A stretch of DNA of 13,196 bases from JBGSST01 sp041736915 (GCA_041736915.1 JBGSST010000110.1:1-13196), one strand, 5' to 3'. Counted from the stretch's first letter, positions 1 to 7,425 are shown. A program made the numbers and translations. Notes: generated by a model not told the origin, from the sequence alone.

Positions 1-54
1 CGCCGCCAGCAAAAACACCAACAGGAAGGGAATACCTTCCTGCGCTATCGGCAT
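1..54 (-). CDS. psd: Phosphatidylserine decarboxylase, N-terminal fragment (probable, partial)
   Basis: Only the first 18 codons are inside the window; the gene continues past position 1. The visible peptide MPIAQEGIPFLLVFLLAA matches the typical opening of short-type phosphatidylserine decarboxylases: a P-(I/V)-(A/H)-x-E-G-x-P-F motif running straight into a hydrophobic membrane segment. If right, the product makes phosphatidylethanolamine from phosphatidylserine at the inner membrane and matures by self-cleavage to a pyruvoyl enzyme; those parts lie outside the window. The ATG at 54 has AAGGG directly against it. An in-frame TTG at 69 with GGGGAG eight bases upstream is an alternative start. 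The gene follows the 62-codon ORF at once and shares its frame, so it is probably the third gene of the ftsH operon. The assignment rests on 18 residues. Confidence 0.45.
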   Translation of the reverse strand, partial: MPIAQEGIPFLLVFLLAA

Positions 55-72
55 CCCTTCATTTTTCAAGGA

Positions 73-261
73 CTAGACTCCCCGGTCGTTATCCCCATCT
101 TCACCCAGGAAGGTGTCGTGGACATCGGCTTGGATCCATTCAGCGTTGTTCGCTTCGTCGGGCAGCCCTTTTAGGTAACCCTCGACCTCTTTGGTCTCGA
201 GAGTTTTATTCTCTACGTAGCGATTCATGGTTCGCTTGTCGTAACACTTCGACGGCTTCAT
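73..261 (-). CDS. Small acidic hypothetical protein between ftsH and psd
   Basis: A 62-residue protein that I do not recognise. The N-terminal third is basic (KPSKCYDKR, then NRYVENKT) and the rest is acidic, ending in GEDGDNDRGV. It has one cysteine (C6) and no signal peptide or membrane segment, so it is probably a soluble cytoplasmic protein. The ATG has a good purine-rich Shine-Dalgarno, GAGGGAGAAG, just upstream, which supports real translation. It starts 29 bp after the ftsH stop and its last codons contain the GGGGAG that could serve the next gene, so it sits inside an operon. Its TAG stop is in frame with the following probable psd reading frame. Function unknown; an accessory role with FtsH is possible from position alone. 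Confidence 0.6.
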   Translation of the reverse strand: MKPSKCYDKRTMNRYVENKTLETKEVEGYLKGLPDEANNAEWIQADVHDTFLGEDGDNDRGV

Positions 262-290
262 CAGACTTCTCCCTCAATAAAAACAGGACC

Positions 291-2396
291 TTAAATGAGT
301 TCCCCAGGCTTAGGCAAGCCATTCTCGCTCAAGCCCGGCGTCGGAGGCGGCGCAAAGTCCACTCCGGGGGCCTCTTCGGTACTCGTATAGACACCCTCGG
401 ACGTGGCAGGCTTGCCACCATTCTCGTGGGCCGCGATGATCTCTTCGAACTCTTTGCTCTCCAGCACTTCACGCTCGGAGAGGATCTTGGCGATCTTCGA
501 CAAGAGCTCCTTCTTCGAGCTGATGAGCTTGGTGACCCGCGCGTAGGAGTCTTTAAGCACCTGCTGGATCTCATTGTCGATGAGCTCCGCCGTGGCGTCG
601 CTGTACTCCTTCGGAGCCGGTCCACCGACACCCGTCAGGAACTGAGACCGTTCGGCACCAAAGGTGCGGTTTCCGATCTTCTCGCTCATGCCGTATTCCA
701 TCACCATGCGCTTGGCGATATCGGTGGCCTTGTTGATGTCGTCCGAGGCTCCGGTGGAGATCTCGTTGAACATCACCTCTTCCGACACGCGTCCGCCGAA
801 TAGCACGTCGATACGCGCCAGCAGCTCGGGACGGGTCATCAGGTAACGGTCTTCTTTAGGCAAAGACATCGTGTACCCCAGCGCGCCAAAGCCGCGGGGA
901 ATGACGGAAATTTTGTGAACCGGATCGGTGCCCGGAGTGAAGAAGGTCGTCAAAGCGTGGCCAACCTCGTGGTGGGCAACGATGAGCTTCTCTTTCGCAT
1001 TGATGAGCCGGGTTTTCTTTTGCAGACCGGCAATCACGCGATCGATCGCTTCGTCGAAATCGGTCAGCTCGACCTCGGCCTTGCCCTTACGGACGGCCAA
1101 GAGCGCCGCTTCGTTGACGACGTTCGCCAAGTCGGCACCGACGAAACCGGGAGTGCGGGCCGCGACGACGCGCAGGTCGACCGTGTCCTTCGTCTTCACG
1201 TTCCGGCAATGGATCTTCAAAATGGCTTCGCGGCCATTTACGTCCGGACGATCGACCAAAACCTGGCGATCGAAACGGCCCGCGCGCAGTAGCGCCGGAT
1301 CCAACGTTTCGGGACGGTTGGTGGCGGCCATGATGATGACCCCCGTACGGGTGTCGAAGCCGTCCATCTCTACCAGCAACTGGTTCAAGGTCTGCTCGCG
1401 CTCGTCGTGTCCGCCCATGGGCGAAACGGCGCTACGCACCTTACCGATGGCGTCGAGCTCGTCGATGAAGATGATGCACGGCGATTTCTCGACGGCCTGG
1501 GCGAAAAGGTCGCGCACGCGCGCGGCACCCACGCCCACGAACATCTCCACAAATTCGGAGCCGCTCAAGGAGAAGAACGGAACGCCCGCCTCTCCCGCGA
1601 CCGCGCGGGCGAGCAAGGTTTTACCGGTACCCGGAGGGCCAACCAGCAAAATGCCTTTGGGAATCTTTCCGCCGATGGCGCGGAACTTTTGGGGTGTTTT
1701 CAAAAACTCGATGATTTCCGAAAGCTCTTCCTTCGCCTCTTCCACGCCGGCGACATCCTCGAAGGTGACCTTCTTGGAATCGTCGACGACAAGACGGGCG
1801 CGGTTCTTACCGAAGCTCATGATGCCGGCGCCAGGTCCCATTTTGAACGCACGCGAAAACAGCACGCGCCACACGAAGAGCAACGCGATGAACGGCAAAA
1901 TCCAATGCCACAGCAAATTTTTCAGCGCGACGTTCTCTTCCTCGAAGCGAACCTTTTTCTCACGCAGAACTTTAAACAAGTGAGCGTCATCGCCATTCAC
2001 GCGATTGGCGAAATAGACGATCGGCGGCGGCGTGCCGGGTTGGCGCGGCTCCGGGTTTTCTTCCGTGTAGCCTTTGATGAGTCCCGCCGAGAGGACCACT
2101 TTTTTGACTTCGCCCGCTTCAATCTTGTCGGTGAAGACGCTGTAATCGATCTCTTTGGACGCGAAATCCGGGCGCGCGTAGACGGACACGAAGAACAAAA
2201 CGGCTAAGCCGAAAAGTATCCAAGTCCAGACGCCATTTTTTCCGTTCAAGCCGGGAAGTTTCGGTTTTTTCGACGCTTGCCCGTCCCGTTTGCCCTCACG
2301 GGCGTCCCCCGGGGGAGGATTCTGTTGCGACATAAGTTCAGGCTTGTACCACAAGGGGGTGGTGGGTGCAATTTGCGGGGAATTAATTTTTGTCAT
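291..2396 (-). CDS. ftsH: ATP-dependent zinc metalloprotease FtsH
   Basis: Membrane-bound AAA+ protease that extracts and degrades membrane and short-lived cytosolic proteins. Residues are numbered from the ATG at 2396 (701 aa). After a proline- and lysine-rich cytosolic leader, TM1 is at about 57-75 (WTWILFGLAVLFFVSVYA), a periplasmic domain follows, and TM2 is at about 163-181. The AAA+ module has Walker A GPPGTGKT (253-260), the pore motif FVG (286-288), Walker B IIFIDELDA (308-316) and the second region of homology with AGRFDR (372-377). The zinc site is HEVGH (476-480), with V where A is more usual but fitting HExxH, plus a likely Asp ligand in GASDD. The C-terminus ends in a proline-rich tail. 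TTG at 2402 and ATG at 2333 (starting MSQQNPPPGD) are alternative starts; none has a strong Shine-Dalgarno. Catalytically complete. Confidence 0.97.
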   Translation of the reverse strand: MTKINSPQIAPTTPLWYKPELMSQQNPPPGDAREGKRDGQASKKPKLPGLNGKNGVWTWILFGLAVLFFVSVYARPDFASKEIDYSVFTDKIEAGEVKKVVLSAGLIKGYTEENPEPRQPGTPPPIVYFANRVNGDDAHLFKVLREKKVRFEEENVALKNLLWHWILPFIALLFVWRVLFSRAFKMGPGAGIMSFGKNRARLVVDDSKKVTFEDVAGVEEAKEELSEIIEFLKTPQKFRAIGGKIPKGILLVGPPGTGKTLLARAVAGEAGVPFFSLSGSEFVEMFVGVGAARVRDLFAQAVEKSPCIIFIDELDAIGKVRSAVSPMGGHDEREQTLNQLLVEMDGFDTRTGVIIMAATNRPETLDPALLRAGRFDRQVLVDRPDVNGREAILKIHCRNVKTKDTVDLRVVAARTPGFVGADLANVVNEAALLAVRKGKAEVELTDFDEAIDRVIAGLQKKTRLINAKEKLIVAHHEVGHALTTFFTPGTDPVHKISVIPRGFGALGYTMSLPKEDRYLMTRPELLARIDVLFGGRVSEEVMFNEISTGASDDINKATDIAKRMVMEYGMSEKIGNRTFGAERSQFLTGVGGPAPKEYSDATAELIDNEIQQVLKDSYARVTKLISSKKELLSKIAKILSEREVLESKEFEEIIAAHENGGKPATSEGVYTSTEEAPGVDFAPPPTPGLSENGLPKPGELI

Positions 2397-2477
2397 TTTC
2401 AATACTTAACGCTCGTTGTGGGAAAAATGTGACAGCGGTACCGCTACCCCCTACGATTCGTTAATATTTTCAATACT
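2395..2477. repeat. 12-bp direct repeat flanking the ftsH/aldehyde dehydrogenase promoter region
   Basis: ATTTTCAATACT occurs at 2395-2406 and again at 2466-2477, 71 bp apart and in the same orientation. The first copy overlaps the proposed ftsH start codon; the second ends at the GGAG Shine-Dalgarno of the aldehyde dehydrogenase gene. An exact 12-mer twice within a 95-bp spacer is unlikely by chance, but no function is shown. It could be a pair of regulator half-sites, a promoter element or a small duplication. Confidence 0.5.
2434..2445. promoter_or_regulatory. Perfect 12-bp palindrome, possible operator between divergent genes
   Basis: AGCGGTACCGCT is an exact dyad near the middle of the spacer between the divergently transcribed ftsH and aldehyde dehydrogenase genes, and it lies between the two copies of the 12-bp direct repeat. 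A dyad of this size in a shared promoter region is a typical site for a dimeric regulator. No convincing -35/-10 pair was found around it for either gene, so the role is inferred from position and symmetry only. Confidence 0.3.
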
Positions 2478-2491
2478 GGAGCCACACCCCG

Positions 2492-3919
2492 ATGAACCCG
2501 AACTACCCCCTCTACGTCGCGAACGAGCCCCGGACGACCAAAAATGAGCTGCCGGTGACCGACAAATTCACCTGCGAGGTGGTGACCCGGGTGTCGTTGG
2601 CCGATGAGGCACTGATTGACGAGGCCATCGGCCACGCCGTGGCGGCGGCCAAGCCCATGGCCCGGCTCTACGCTTACGAACGGCAGAACATCCTTACCCA
2701 TTGCGTGAAACGGTTCACCGAACGGTCGGCGGAGCTGGCCAATGCCCTGTGTATCGAGGCCGGAAAACCCATCAACGACGCCAAGGGGGAGGTGTCGCGG
2801 CTCATCGACACCTTTCGCATCGCCGCCGAAGAGTCGGTGCGGATGACCGGTGAAGTTTTACCGATGGACATTAGCCCCCGCGCCAAGGGCTATACGGGCA
2901 TGTGGAAGCGGGTGCCGGTAGGCCCCTGCTCTTTCATTTCGCCGTTCAACTTCCCTTTGAACCTGGCGGCCCACAAAGTCGCCCCCGCCATCGCGGCCGG
3001 CTGCCCGTTCGTTTTGAAGCCGGCGAGCCGCACTCCGATCGGCGCCCTTTTGATCGGTGAGGTGCTGGCCGAGACCGCGTTACCCAAAGGGGCCTTTTCG
3101 ATCCTGCCGTGCGAGCGCGGCGGCGCGGAGCTATTCACCACCGACGACCGCTTGAAGCTTTTGTCGTTCACCGGCTCCCCGGATGTCGGCTGGGCGCTCA
3201 AGGCCAAAGCGGGAAAGAAAAAGGTGGTGCTGGAGCTGGGGGGAAACGCGGCCTGCATTATTGATGAGGACGCGGATATCGACGATGCCGTCGCCCGGGT
3301 CGTTATCGGCGCCTTCTACCAAAGTGGCCAAAGCTGCATCAAGGCGCAGCGGCTTTTCGTGCACGATAAAGTCTACGCCACGTTCAAAGCGAAGTTCGTC
3401 GAGGCGACGAGAAAACTGAAGGCCGGCGATCCCAAAAAGGAAGAGACCTTCATTGGCCCTATGATCTCCGAAGGCGAAGCCAAACGCTTGGAGGATTGGA
3501 TTCAGTCTGCCGTAAAGCGTGGCGCGAAGGTTCTGTGCGGTGGGAAACGCACGGGGGCCGTTTTGGAGGCCACCGTGATGGAGAACGTGCCGGGAGACGA
3601 AAAGGTCTGCGCGGAAGAGGCGTTCGGGCCCGTGGCCGTGTTAATCCCCTTCTCCGACTTCGGCCAGGTACTGGAGGCCGTGAATGACTCCAAGTTCGGT
3701 CTGCAGGCCGGAGTGTTCACCCGCGACCTTTATAAGGCGCAGCGGGCGTGGAACGAGCTCGAGGTGGGCGGCGTGGTCATCGGCGATGTACCGAGCTGGC
3801 GCGTGGACCACATGCCGTATGGCGGAGTGAAAGACTCAGGGCTAGGCCGCGAGGGAATCCGCTTCGCGATGGAAGACATGACGGAGATTCGGCTTCTCGT
3901 CATTCGCGAGAAGCTTTGA
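2492..3919 (+). CDS. NAD(P)-dependent aldehyde dehydrogenase family protein
   Basis: Cytosolic enzyme of the aldehyde dehydrogenase superfamily, oxidising an aldehyde to the acid or acyl product with NAD(P)+. At 475 aa it is full length. Visible motifs are SPFNFPLN (150-157) with oxyanion Asn153, the cofactor-binding Lys176 in LKPAS, FTGSPDVGW (226-234), the general base Glu248 in LELGG, the catalytic Cys282 in GQSCIKAQR, and EEAFGP (375-380). All catalytic residues are present. The sequence resembles the lactaldehyde/phosphonoacetaldehyde/glyceraldehyde-3-phosphate (non-phosphorylating) side of the superfamily, but substrate cannot be read from motifs and no pathway gene lies beside it. The ATG has GGAG ten bases upstream. 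It is divergent from ftsH and converges on the propeller operon with only 8 bp between the stops, leaving no room for a separate terminator. Confidence 0.93.
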   Translation: MNPNYPLYVANEPRTTKNELPVTDKFTCEVVTRVSLADEALIDEAIGHAVAAAKPMARLYAYERQNILTHCVKRFTERSAELANALCIEAGKPINDAKGEVSRLIDTFRIAAEESVRMTGEVLPMDISPRAKGYTGMWKRVPVGPCSFISPFNFPLNLAAHKVAPAIAAGCPFVLKPASRTPIGALLIGEVLAETALPKGAFSILPCERGGAELFTTDDRLKLLSFTGSPDVGWALKAKAGKKKVVLELGGNAACIIDEDADIDDAVARVVIGAFYQSGQSCIKAQRLFVHDKVYATFKAKFVEATRKLKAGDPKKEETFIGPMISEGEAKRLEDWIQSAVKRGAKVLCGGKRTGAVLEATVMENVPGDEKVCAEEAFGPVAVLIPFSDFGQVLEAVNDSKFGLQAGVFTRDLYKAQRAWNELEVGGVVIGDVPSWRVDHMPYGGVKDSGLGREGIRFAMEDMTEIRLLVIREKL

Positions 3920-3927
3920 TTTCTGAC

Positions 3928-5331
3928 TCACCACCGAGACTTTAGGTTGAGTACCTCCACCGTGTTGGCCTTACCGTTGAACGTGTGTTTCATCGCGTAA
4001 GCCTGCGCGCCATCGGGCGAGAATTTCACGATGCTGCCGGGCACGGCAAACTGAGTGACTAGCCGCTTTGTCTGCAGATCCCAGACCTGCATCGTGGCTG
4101 CCCTGAAATCCCGATCGGAATAAACCAGCGCCACCTGATTGGCGTAGGGTCCGTAGAGTAATCCGCGCCGCTCCAGTTTGGTCCGTCCCTGAATCTCTTT
4201 GGGTACGTCTAGCAGCTTCGTGCCCTGCTTGGCCCCCGGCAACACATCGTAGAGCACTTCGCCGTGCAAGTAGCGCAACCGGCCATCGTCTCCGACGTGA
4301 AGTTCTTTGGGGTCCCCGTCCAGTGGGGCAAGCTCGTGGGTTTTGGTAAGCGTACCGTCTTCGCCGATGCGAAACGTAGTGAGCTGGCTGGGGCGGGTGC
4401 CGTAACCCATTCGCACGTCAATCGTAATGAGTTGCCCGTCCGGACTGACCTCGTACTCGGAGTTGGCCACGACGGTGCTGCCTTTGGGAAACGAGGAGGC
4501 GGGATCGAGTTTCACCCGACGGCCGCTCTTTAGATCGAAGCGGTAGCGCTGGCCCCCATCACCGCCAAAGAAATACCGTGCGTCGGCGGAGGTGCGATTG
4601 TCGCGCAGCGAACTTTGCCGTCCCGTATGTTCACCTAACGAGTCGGCCTGCTCCCAAAGGGCGACTCCGTTTTCGAAAGGCACGCGCCGGATCCGATCAC
4701 CCTCGAGTGCGAATATCAGCGACTTTCCGTCGGGCGAAACGATCGGGTCGTCGTGGCGGCCGACACCGCCCGGCTGAGTGATCGTCACTTTCGTTTTGAG
4801 ATCGGTTACCGACATGGTCCACGGCTTGTCGGCATCGTTGCCGAGTGGACAGTGCGAGATCACGAGGTAGCGGCGATCGGGACTAACGGTGTACCCGTTA
4901 TTGAGGAACCGGTGCGGAATGCCGAAGTCGGGGGAGGCCTCTTCGATCTCCCTGGTTTGAACCTCCGCGGCCCCTTCGAGTTCGGCAGCGCGCTGGCGCA
5001 AATCGGCTAAGAACTGGGCGCGCAGCGACGGCGTATTCCACCCTTTTTTTTCGATCAATTTCTCGAATTCTTTCAGCGGTCGTTGCCAGCCCTCCAGATC
5101 GACGCCTCCCTGCTCAGGGACCGTGAAGGGATCTCCCGAATCGGCCATCTTGCGCAACGTCTGGGAAGACGCTTGCTTCCCGAGGGTGAAACGAAGCTGC
5201 TCGTAGGTAACTTGAGAGAGCTTTGCCCCATGGGCGTCGCTGTCGGAAATGGCGGCGAAGGTGAGAAGGCAATGGGGCTCGACCGCGATTGTCGGCATGG
5301 CGAAAAAGAGGAGGAATAAGATTACTTTCAC
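3928..5331 (-). CDS. Secreted WD40/PD40-like beta-propeller protein, paralogue B of a tandem pair
   Basis: A 467-aa exported protein of unknown function. Residues 1-16 form a Sec signal peptide (MKVILFLLFFAMPTIA); Cys21 follows but there is no lipobox. An N-terminal region of about 100 residues carries PFTVPEQGGVDL and KKGWNTPSLRA (68-105), also found in the upstream gene. From about 147 to the end are propeller-like strands with SPDRRYLVIS, SPDGKSLIFA, SPDGQLITID and FSPDGAQAYA, typical of WD40/PD40 or TolB-like blades. Start is GTG at 5331; it overlaps the TGA of the preceding gene as GTGA, which suggests translational coupling. Alignment with the 481-aa neighbour runs the whole length, for example SPDGKSLIFALEGDRIRRVPF here against SADGKTVYFARDGYRLEAVPF there. 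A periplasmic or surface scaffold or sensor is plausible; no enzyme motif was seen. Confidence 0.85.
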   Translation of the reverse strand: MKVILFLLFFAMPTIAVEPHCLLTFAAISDSDAHGAKLSQVTYEQLRFTLGKQASSQTLRKMADSGDPFTVPEQGGVDLEGWQRPLKEFEKLIEKKGWNTPSLRAQFLADLRQRAAELEGAAEVQTREIEEASPDFGIPHRFLNNGYTVSPDRRYLVISHCPLGNDADKPWTMSVTDLKTKVTITQPGGVGRHDDPIVSPDGKSLIFALEGDRIRRVPFENGVALWEQADSLGEHTGRQSSLRDNRTSADARYFFGGDGGQRYRFDLKSGRRVKLDPASSFPKGSTVVANSEYEVSPDGQLITIDVRMGYGTRPSQLTTFRIGEDGTLTKTHELAPLDGDPKELHVGDDGRLRYLHGEVLYDVLPGAKQGTKLLDVPKEIQGRTKLERRGLLYGPYANQVALVYSDRDFRAATMQVWDLQTKRLVTQFAVPGSIVKFSPDGAQAYAMKHTFNGKANTVEVLNLKSRW

Positions 5332-6773
5332 GGGCCCTCACTCAGGTAACGTTCCAGCGGTATGACTTCTAACTTGTTTCGAAACGGCTGGGAGGTAATG
5401 ACCGAGCCGCCATCACGCGATAAAAAAACGTTTCCGGTCCCGTCGGGCAACTCTCCGCCGCCCACCGATTTTTGCTGGGCGACGTCCCAGATGTCGATCC
5501 AGGCACGCGGCTCGGCGCCCAGGCGTTCGGCATAGTGCACGACGATTTCGTTGCCCCCGGGCCGTACAAAAACCTCCCTGGCGTCGACCTCGTGCCCGGT
5601 GGACGGAAGTTTGTACCGCGGTCGCGGCATCACCTTAGCGGGCTGGGATTTCGCGTCCCGACGGTAGACCCCCTCTTTTCGCAACCACTCCACGCGGCCG
5701 TCCGACCAAGCGGGGGTGAACTTGGTCCACGGGTTGTAGTCCTTGTCCGTCTCCACCGATTCTTTGGCCACGAGCGTTTCTTGGCCGTCCTTCTTCTCCA
5801 CGGCCAAGAGCTGAACTCTCCGGTGCTTTTCGTTATCGCTATTGAAAACGAGGACGAGCTCGCCGGTTCCGGCGCGCACCCCAAGCGAATCGATCTGCTC
5901 GTGGTTTTCCATCAAAGACCCAATCGGGAGGTAAAGCTGTTCCCCCGTTTGCACGTCCACCCTCACGAGCTTGCGGCTGTGCATGTTGTTGGTGCCGTAG
6001 AGATAACGGCCGTCGTCGGAAACGCGCAAAGTTTCTAAATGCGAAAGCACGTCTTCGTGCTTCGTGCCGATGAGCCGGGACGCGTCCCAGTCGAGCCATC
6101 CATCTTTAAAGGGCACCGCTTCGAGGCGATAACCATCGCGCGCGAAATAGACCGTTTTGCCGTCGGCAGAAAAAACGTGCTCCCCGTGGCCGCCGTGCTT
6201 TCCTTTTTGCCGTTTTACCTCGCCGGTCTCGAGATTGTGGGCCGTGGACTCCCAGTCCTCGAACAGCGACCGGCGAGAGCTGCCCACGTGGGCCAAGAGA
6301 AGCCACTTCCCGTCGGGGGACGTTGCCTGCATCAAGCCGGATTTAAGTAAGGGAATGGTCCGCGTAGGACGCTGGCGCGCCAAAGCGCGGTCTCGTTCGG
6401 GAGTGGCTTCGCTCTGCCCCGCGAGTCGCCGTTGTACGGCCGCCACGAGACTGGCCCTTACCTCGGGCGTGTTCCATTCTTTTTTGCCGAGCATCTCCCC
6501 GAACGCTTTCAGGTGCCGGCCGAGCGCTACCAGATCGGTTCCGCCTTCCGCGACGGTGAACGGCTCTCTCGTCTCTACGATCCGTTTCAAAACCTCCGGC
6601 GTAAGCTTGGAGCCCGCGGTGTCGAGCAGCCGAAGGTAAGTGGAGTCGATGACTGCGGTTGGCGCGTCGCCGTCGGACAGAAAAGCGAGGGACGCGAAGC
6701 AGGCGGTGATGTTCGCGGGAACGGCGGCCCACAGTGGTAGTGAAAACCACAGAAGAATGAGGGCCGGGCGCAT
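5328..6773 (-). CDS. Secreted WD40/PD40-like beta-propeller protein, paralogue A of a tandem pair
   Basis: A 481-aa exported protein, first of two tandem paralogues. Signal peptide MRPALILLWFSLPLWAAVPA is followed by Cys25, at about the same place as Cys21 of the partner. The shared N-terminal domain carries LAFLSDGDAP (29-38), PFTVAEGGTDL (71-81) and KKEWNTPEVRA (97-107). The rest is propeller-like, with TSPDGKWLLLAH (151-162), FSADGKTVYFA (201-211), VSDDGRYLYG and FLSRDGGSVIT. It is charged and hydrophilic, with no membrane segment after the signal and no catalytic motif I can name. The ATG at 6773 has AGGG close upstream and begins 9 bp after the previous stop; its TGA overlaps the next GTG. 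Similar length, co-orientation and coupling suggest that the two products are made in equal amounts and may pair. The family is not recognised. Confidence 0.87.
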   Translation of the reverse strand: MRPALILLWFSLPLWAAVPANITACFASLAFLSDGDAPTAVIDSTYLRLLDTAGSKLTPEVLKRIVETREPFTVAEGGTDLVALGRHLKAFGEMLGKKEWNTPEVRASLVAAVQRRLAGQSEATPERDRALARQRPTRTIPLLKSGLMQATSPDGKWLLLAHVGSSRRSLFEDWESTAHNLETGEVKRQKGKHGGHGEHVFSADGKTVYFARDGYRLEAVPFKDGWLDWDASRLIGTKHEDVLSHLETLRVSDDGRYLYGTNNMHSRKLVRVDVQTGEQLYLPIGSLMENHEQIDSLGVRAGTGELVLVFNSDNEKHRRVQLLAVEKKDGQETLVAKESVETDKDYNPWTKFTPAWSDGRVEWLRKEGVYRRDAKSQPAKVMPRPRYKLPSTGHEVDAREVFVRPGGNEIVVHYAERLGAEPRAWIDIWDVAQQKSVGGGELPDGTGNVFLSRDGGSVITSQPFRNKLEVIPLERYLSEGP

Positions 6774-6782
6774 TTCCCTATT

Positions 6783-7100
6783 TTACTGCGGAAGCGTGGC
6801 GCCGCCGCGAAGATTCTCCGAGAGAGCCTGAATCCGCTTTTTCTCTCTACACGGGTGGGGCTTACCCACCTTGCTCGCCACGCCGTCCTTCAATCGATAA
6901 GTCTGACAGAGCCGGGTCCCCTCAACGAGGGGCAAAGTCCCCGCCTCGCTCGACATCGCCACGGGAGAAACGCCTACTGCCACCCGAGCCCGATTCTCTT
7001 TCCCCACCACTACCGCAGTCCAAAGTAGGGCTACCACGAACCAACGCACCACATGCATCCCGTTCCCTGGCCACTCACTTTTGCTCCAAATGAACTCCAT
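6783..7100 (-). CDS. Small exported or membrane-anchored protein preceding the propeller pair
   Basis: A 105-aa protein with a hydrophobic segment at about 16-33 (HVVRWFVVALLWTAVVVG) followed by a hydrophilic domain with two cysteines, Cys65 and Cys84, that could form a disulfide outside the cytoplasm. The ATG at 7100 has AGGAG seven bases upstream, and a GTG lies directly before it. A shorter start at 7058 (MHVVRW) has AGGGA at five bases and would give a more standard signal peptide, so the start is uncertain. It ends 9 bp before the 481-aa propeller gene, so the three genes read as one operon. It matches no family I know. It could be a small partner of the propeller proteins or a separate periplasmic protein. 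Confidence 0.6.
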   Translation of the reverse strand: MEFIWSKSEWPGNGMHVVRWFVVALLWTAVVVGKENRARVAVGVSPVAMSSEAGTLPLVEGTRLCQTYRLKDGVASKVGKPHPCREKKRIQALSENLRGGATLPQ

Positions 7101-7104
7101 CACC

Positions 7105-7425
7105 CTACTCCTGCCTTCTGCCCCGCGTTTCTCCCGAAGGCTTGTCTAAAGGACTAAAGAGCAATTGGGCGGCCAAAAATGGCGAGCGCCCTGACGGCTG
7201 AAAAGCCCATGAACGGATGACGAACTTTTGCACAATCGCCTCAACCGACGAGGCAAACCGCTGGAAATCTAGAAGGAATCCCTGCCTGAAACTTAGCCAC
7301 TTTTGGCGGGGTGACGAAAAAACCAAGCTTTCCGAAGCCCACATCCGGAATACGACCAGAGCGTGGGCCAGGCCGCCGGAGGCCAGATGACTCTGCGCGC
7401 AATTAAGGCTCGCCAGCCGCGCCAT
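7105..7425 (-). CDS. Hypothetical 106-aa ORF at the head of the propeller operon (uncertain)
   Basis: This ORF has no recognisable domain, signal or motif, and its composition (Ser, Arg, Gln, Phe, Leu) is not strongly protein-like. In favour: the ATG is preceded by GGGGAG at nine bases and GAGG at three, its stop lies four bases before the next start, and its last codons supply the AGGAG for that gene. By hand count about 64 percent of third codon positions are G or C, acceptable for this GC-rich window but not decisive. If it is not a gene, the 357 bp at 7101-7457 are a leader and promoter region for the minus-strand operon and the divergent gene at 7458. I found no convincing -35/-10 pair there on either strand. 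Confidence 0.4.
   Translation of the reverse strand: MARLASLNCAQSHLASGGLAHALVVFRMWASESLVFSSPRQKWLSFRQGFLLDFQRFASSVEAIVQKFVIRSWAFQPSGRSPFLAAQLLFSPLDKPSGETRGRRQE

Noticed and set aside
928..1983. 351-codon plus-strand ORF antisense to ftsH
   Set aside because: Ser/Arg/Thr-rich translation without motifs, wholly inside an intact and strongly conserved ftsH; a shadow of GC-rich codon use.
1407..2207. 266-codon plus-strand ORF antisense to ftsH
   Set aside because: His/Arg/Glu-rich shadow in another frame, no recognisable domain, and the opposite strand is certain.
5472..6038. 188-codon plus-strand ORF antisense to the 481-aa propeller gene
   Set aside because: Opposite-strand gene has a signal peptide, a paralogue and propeller motifs; this frame has none of these.
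7237..7256. Small inverted repeat GCCTC/GAGGC inside the 106-aa ORF
   Set aside because: Only a 5-bp stem with a 7-base loop and no associated element; expected by chance in GC-rich DNA.
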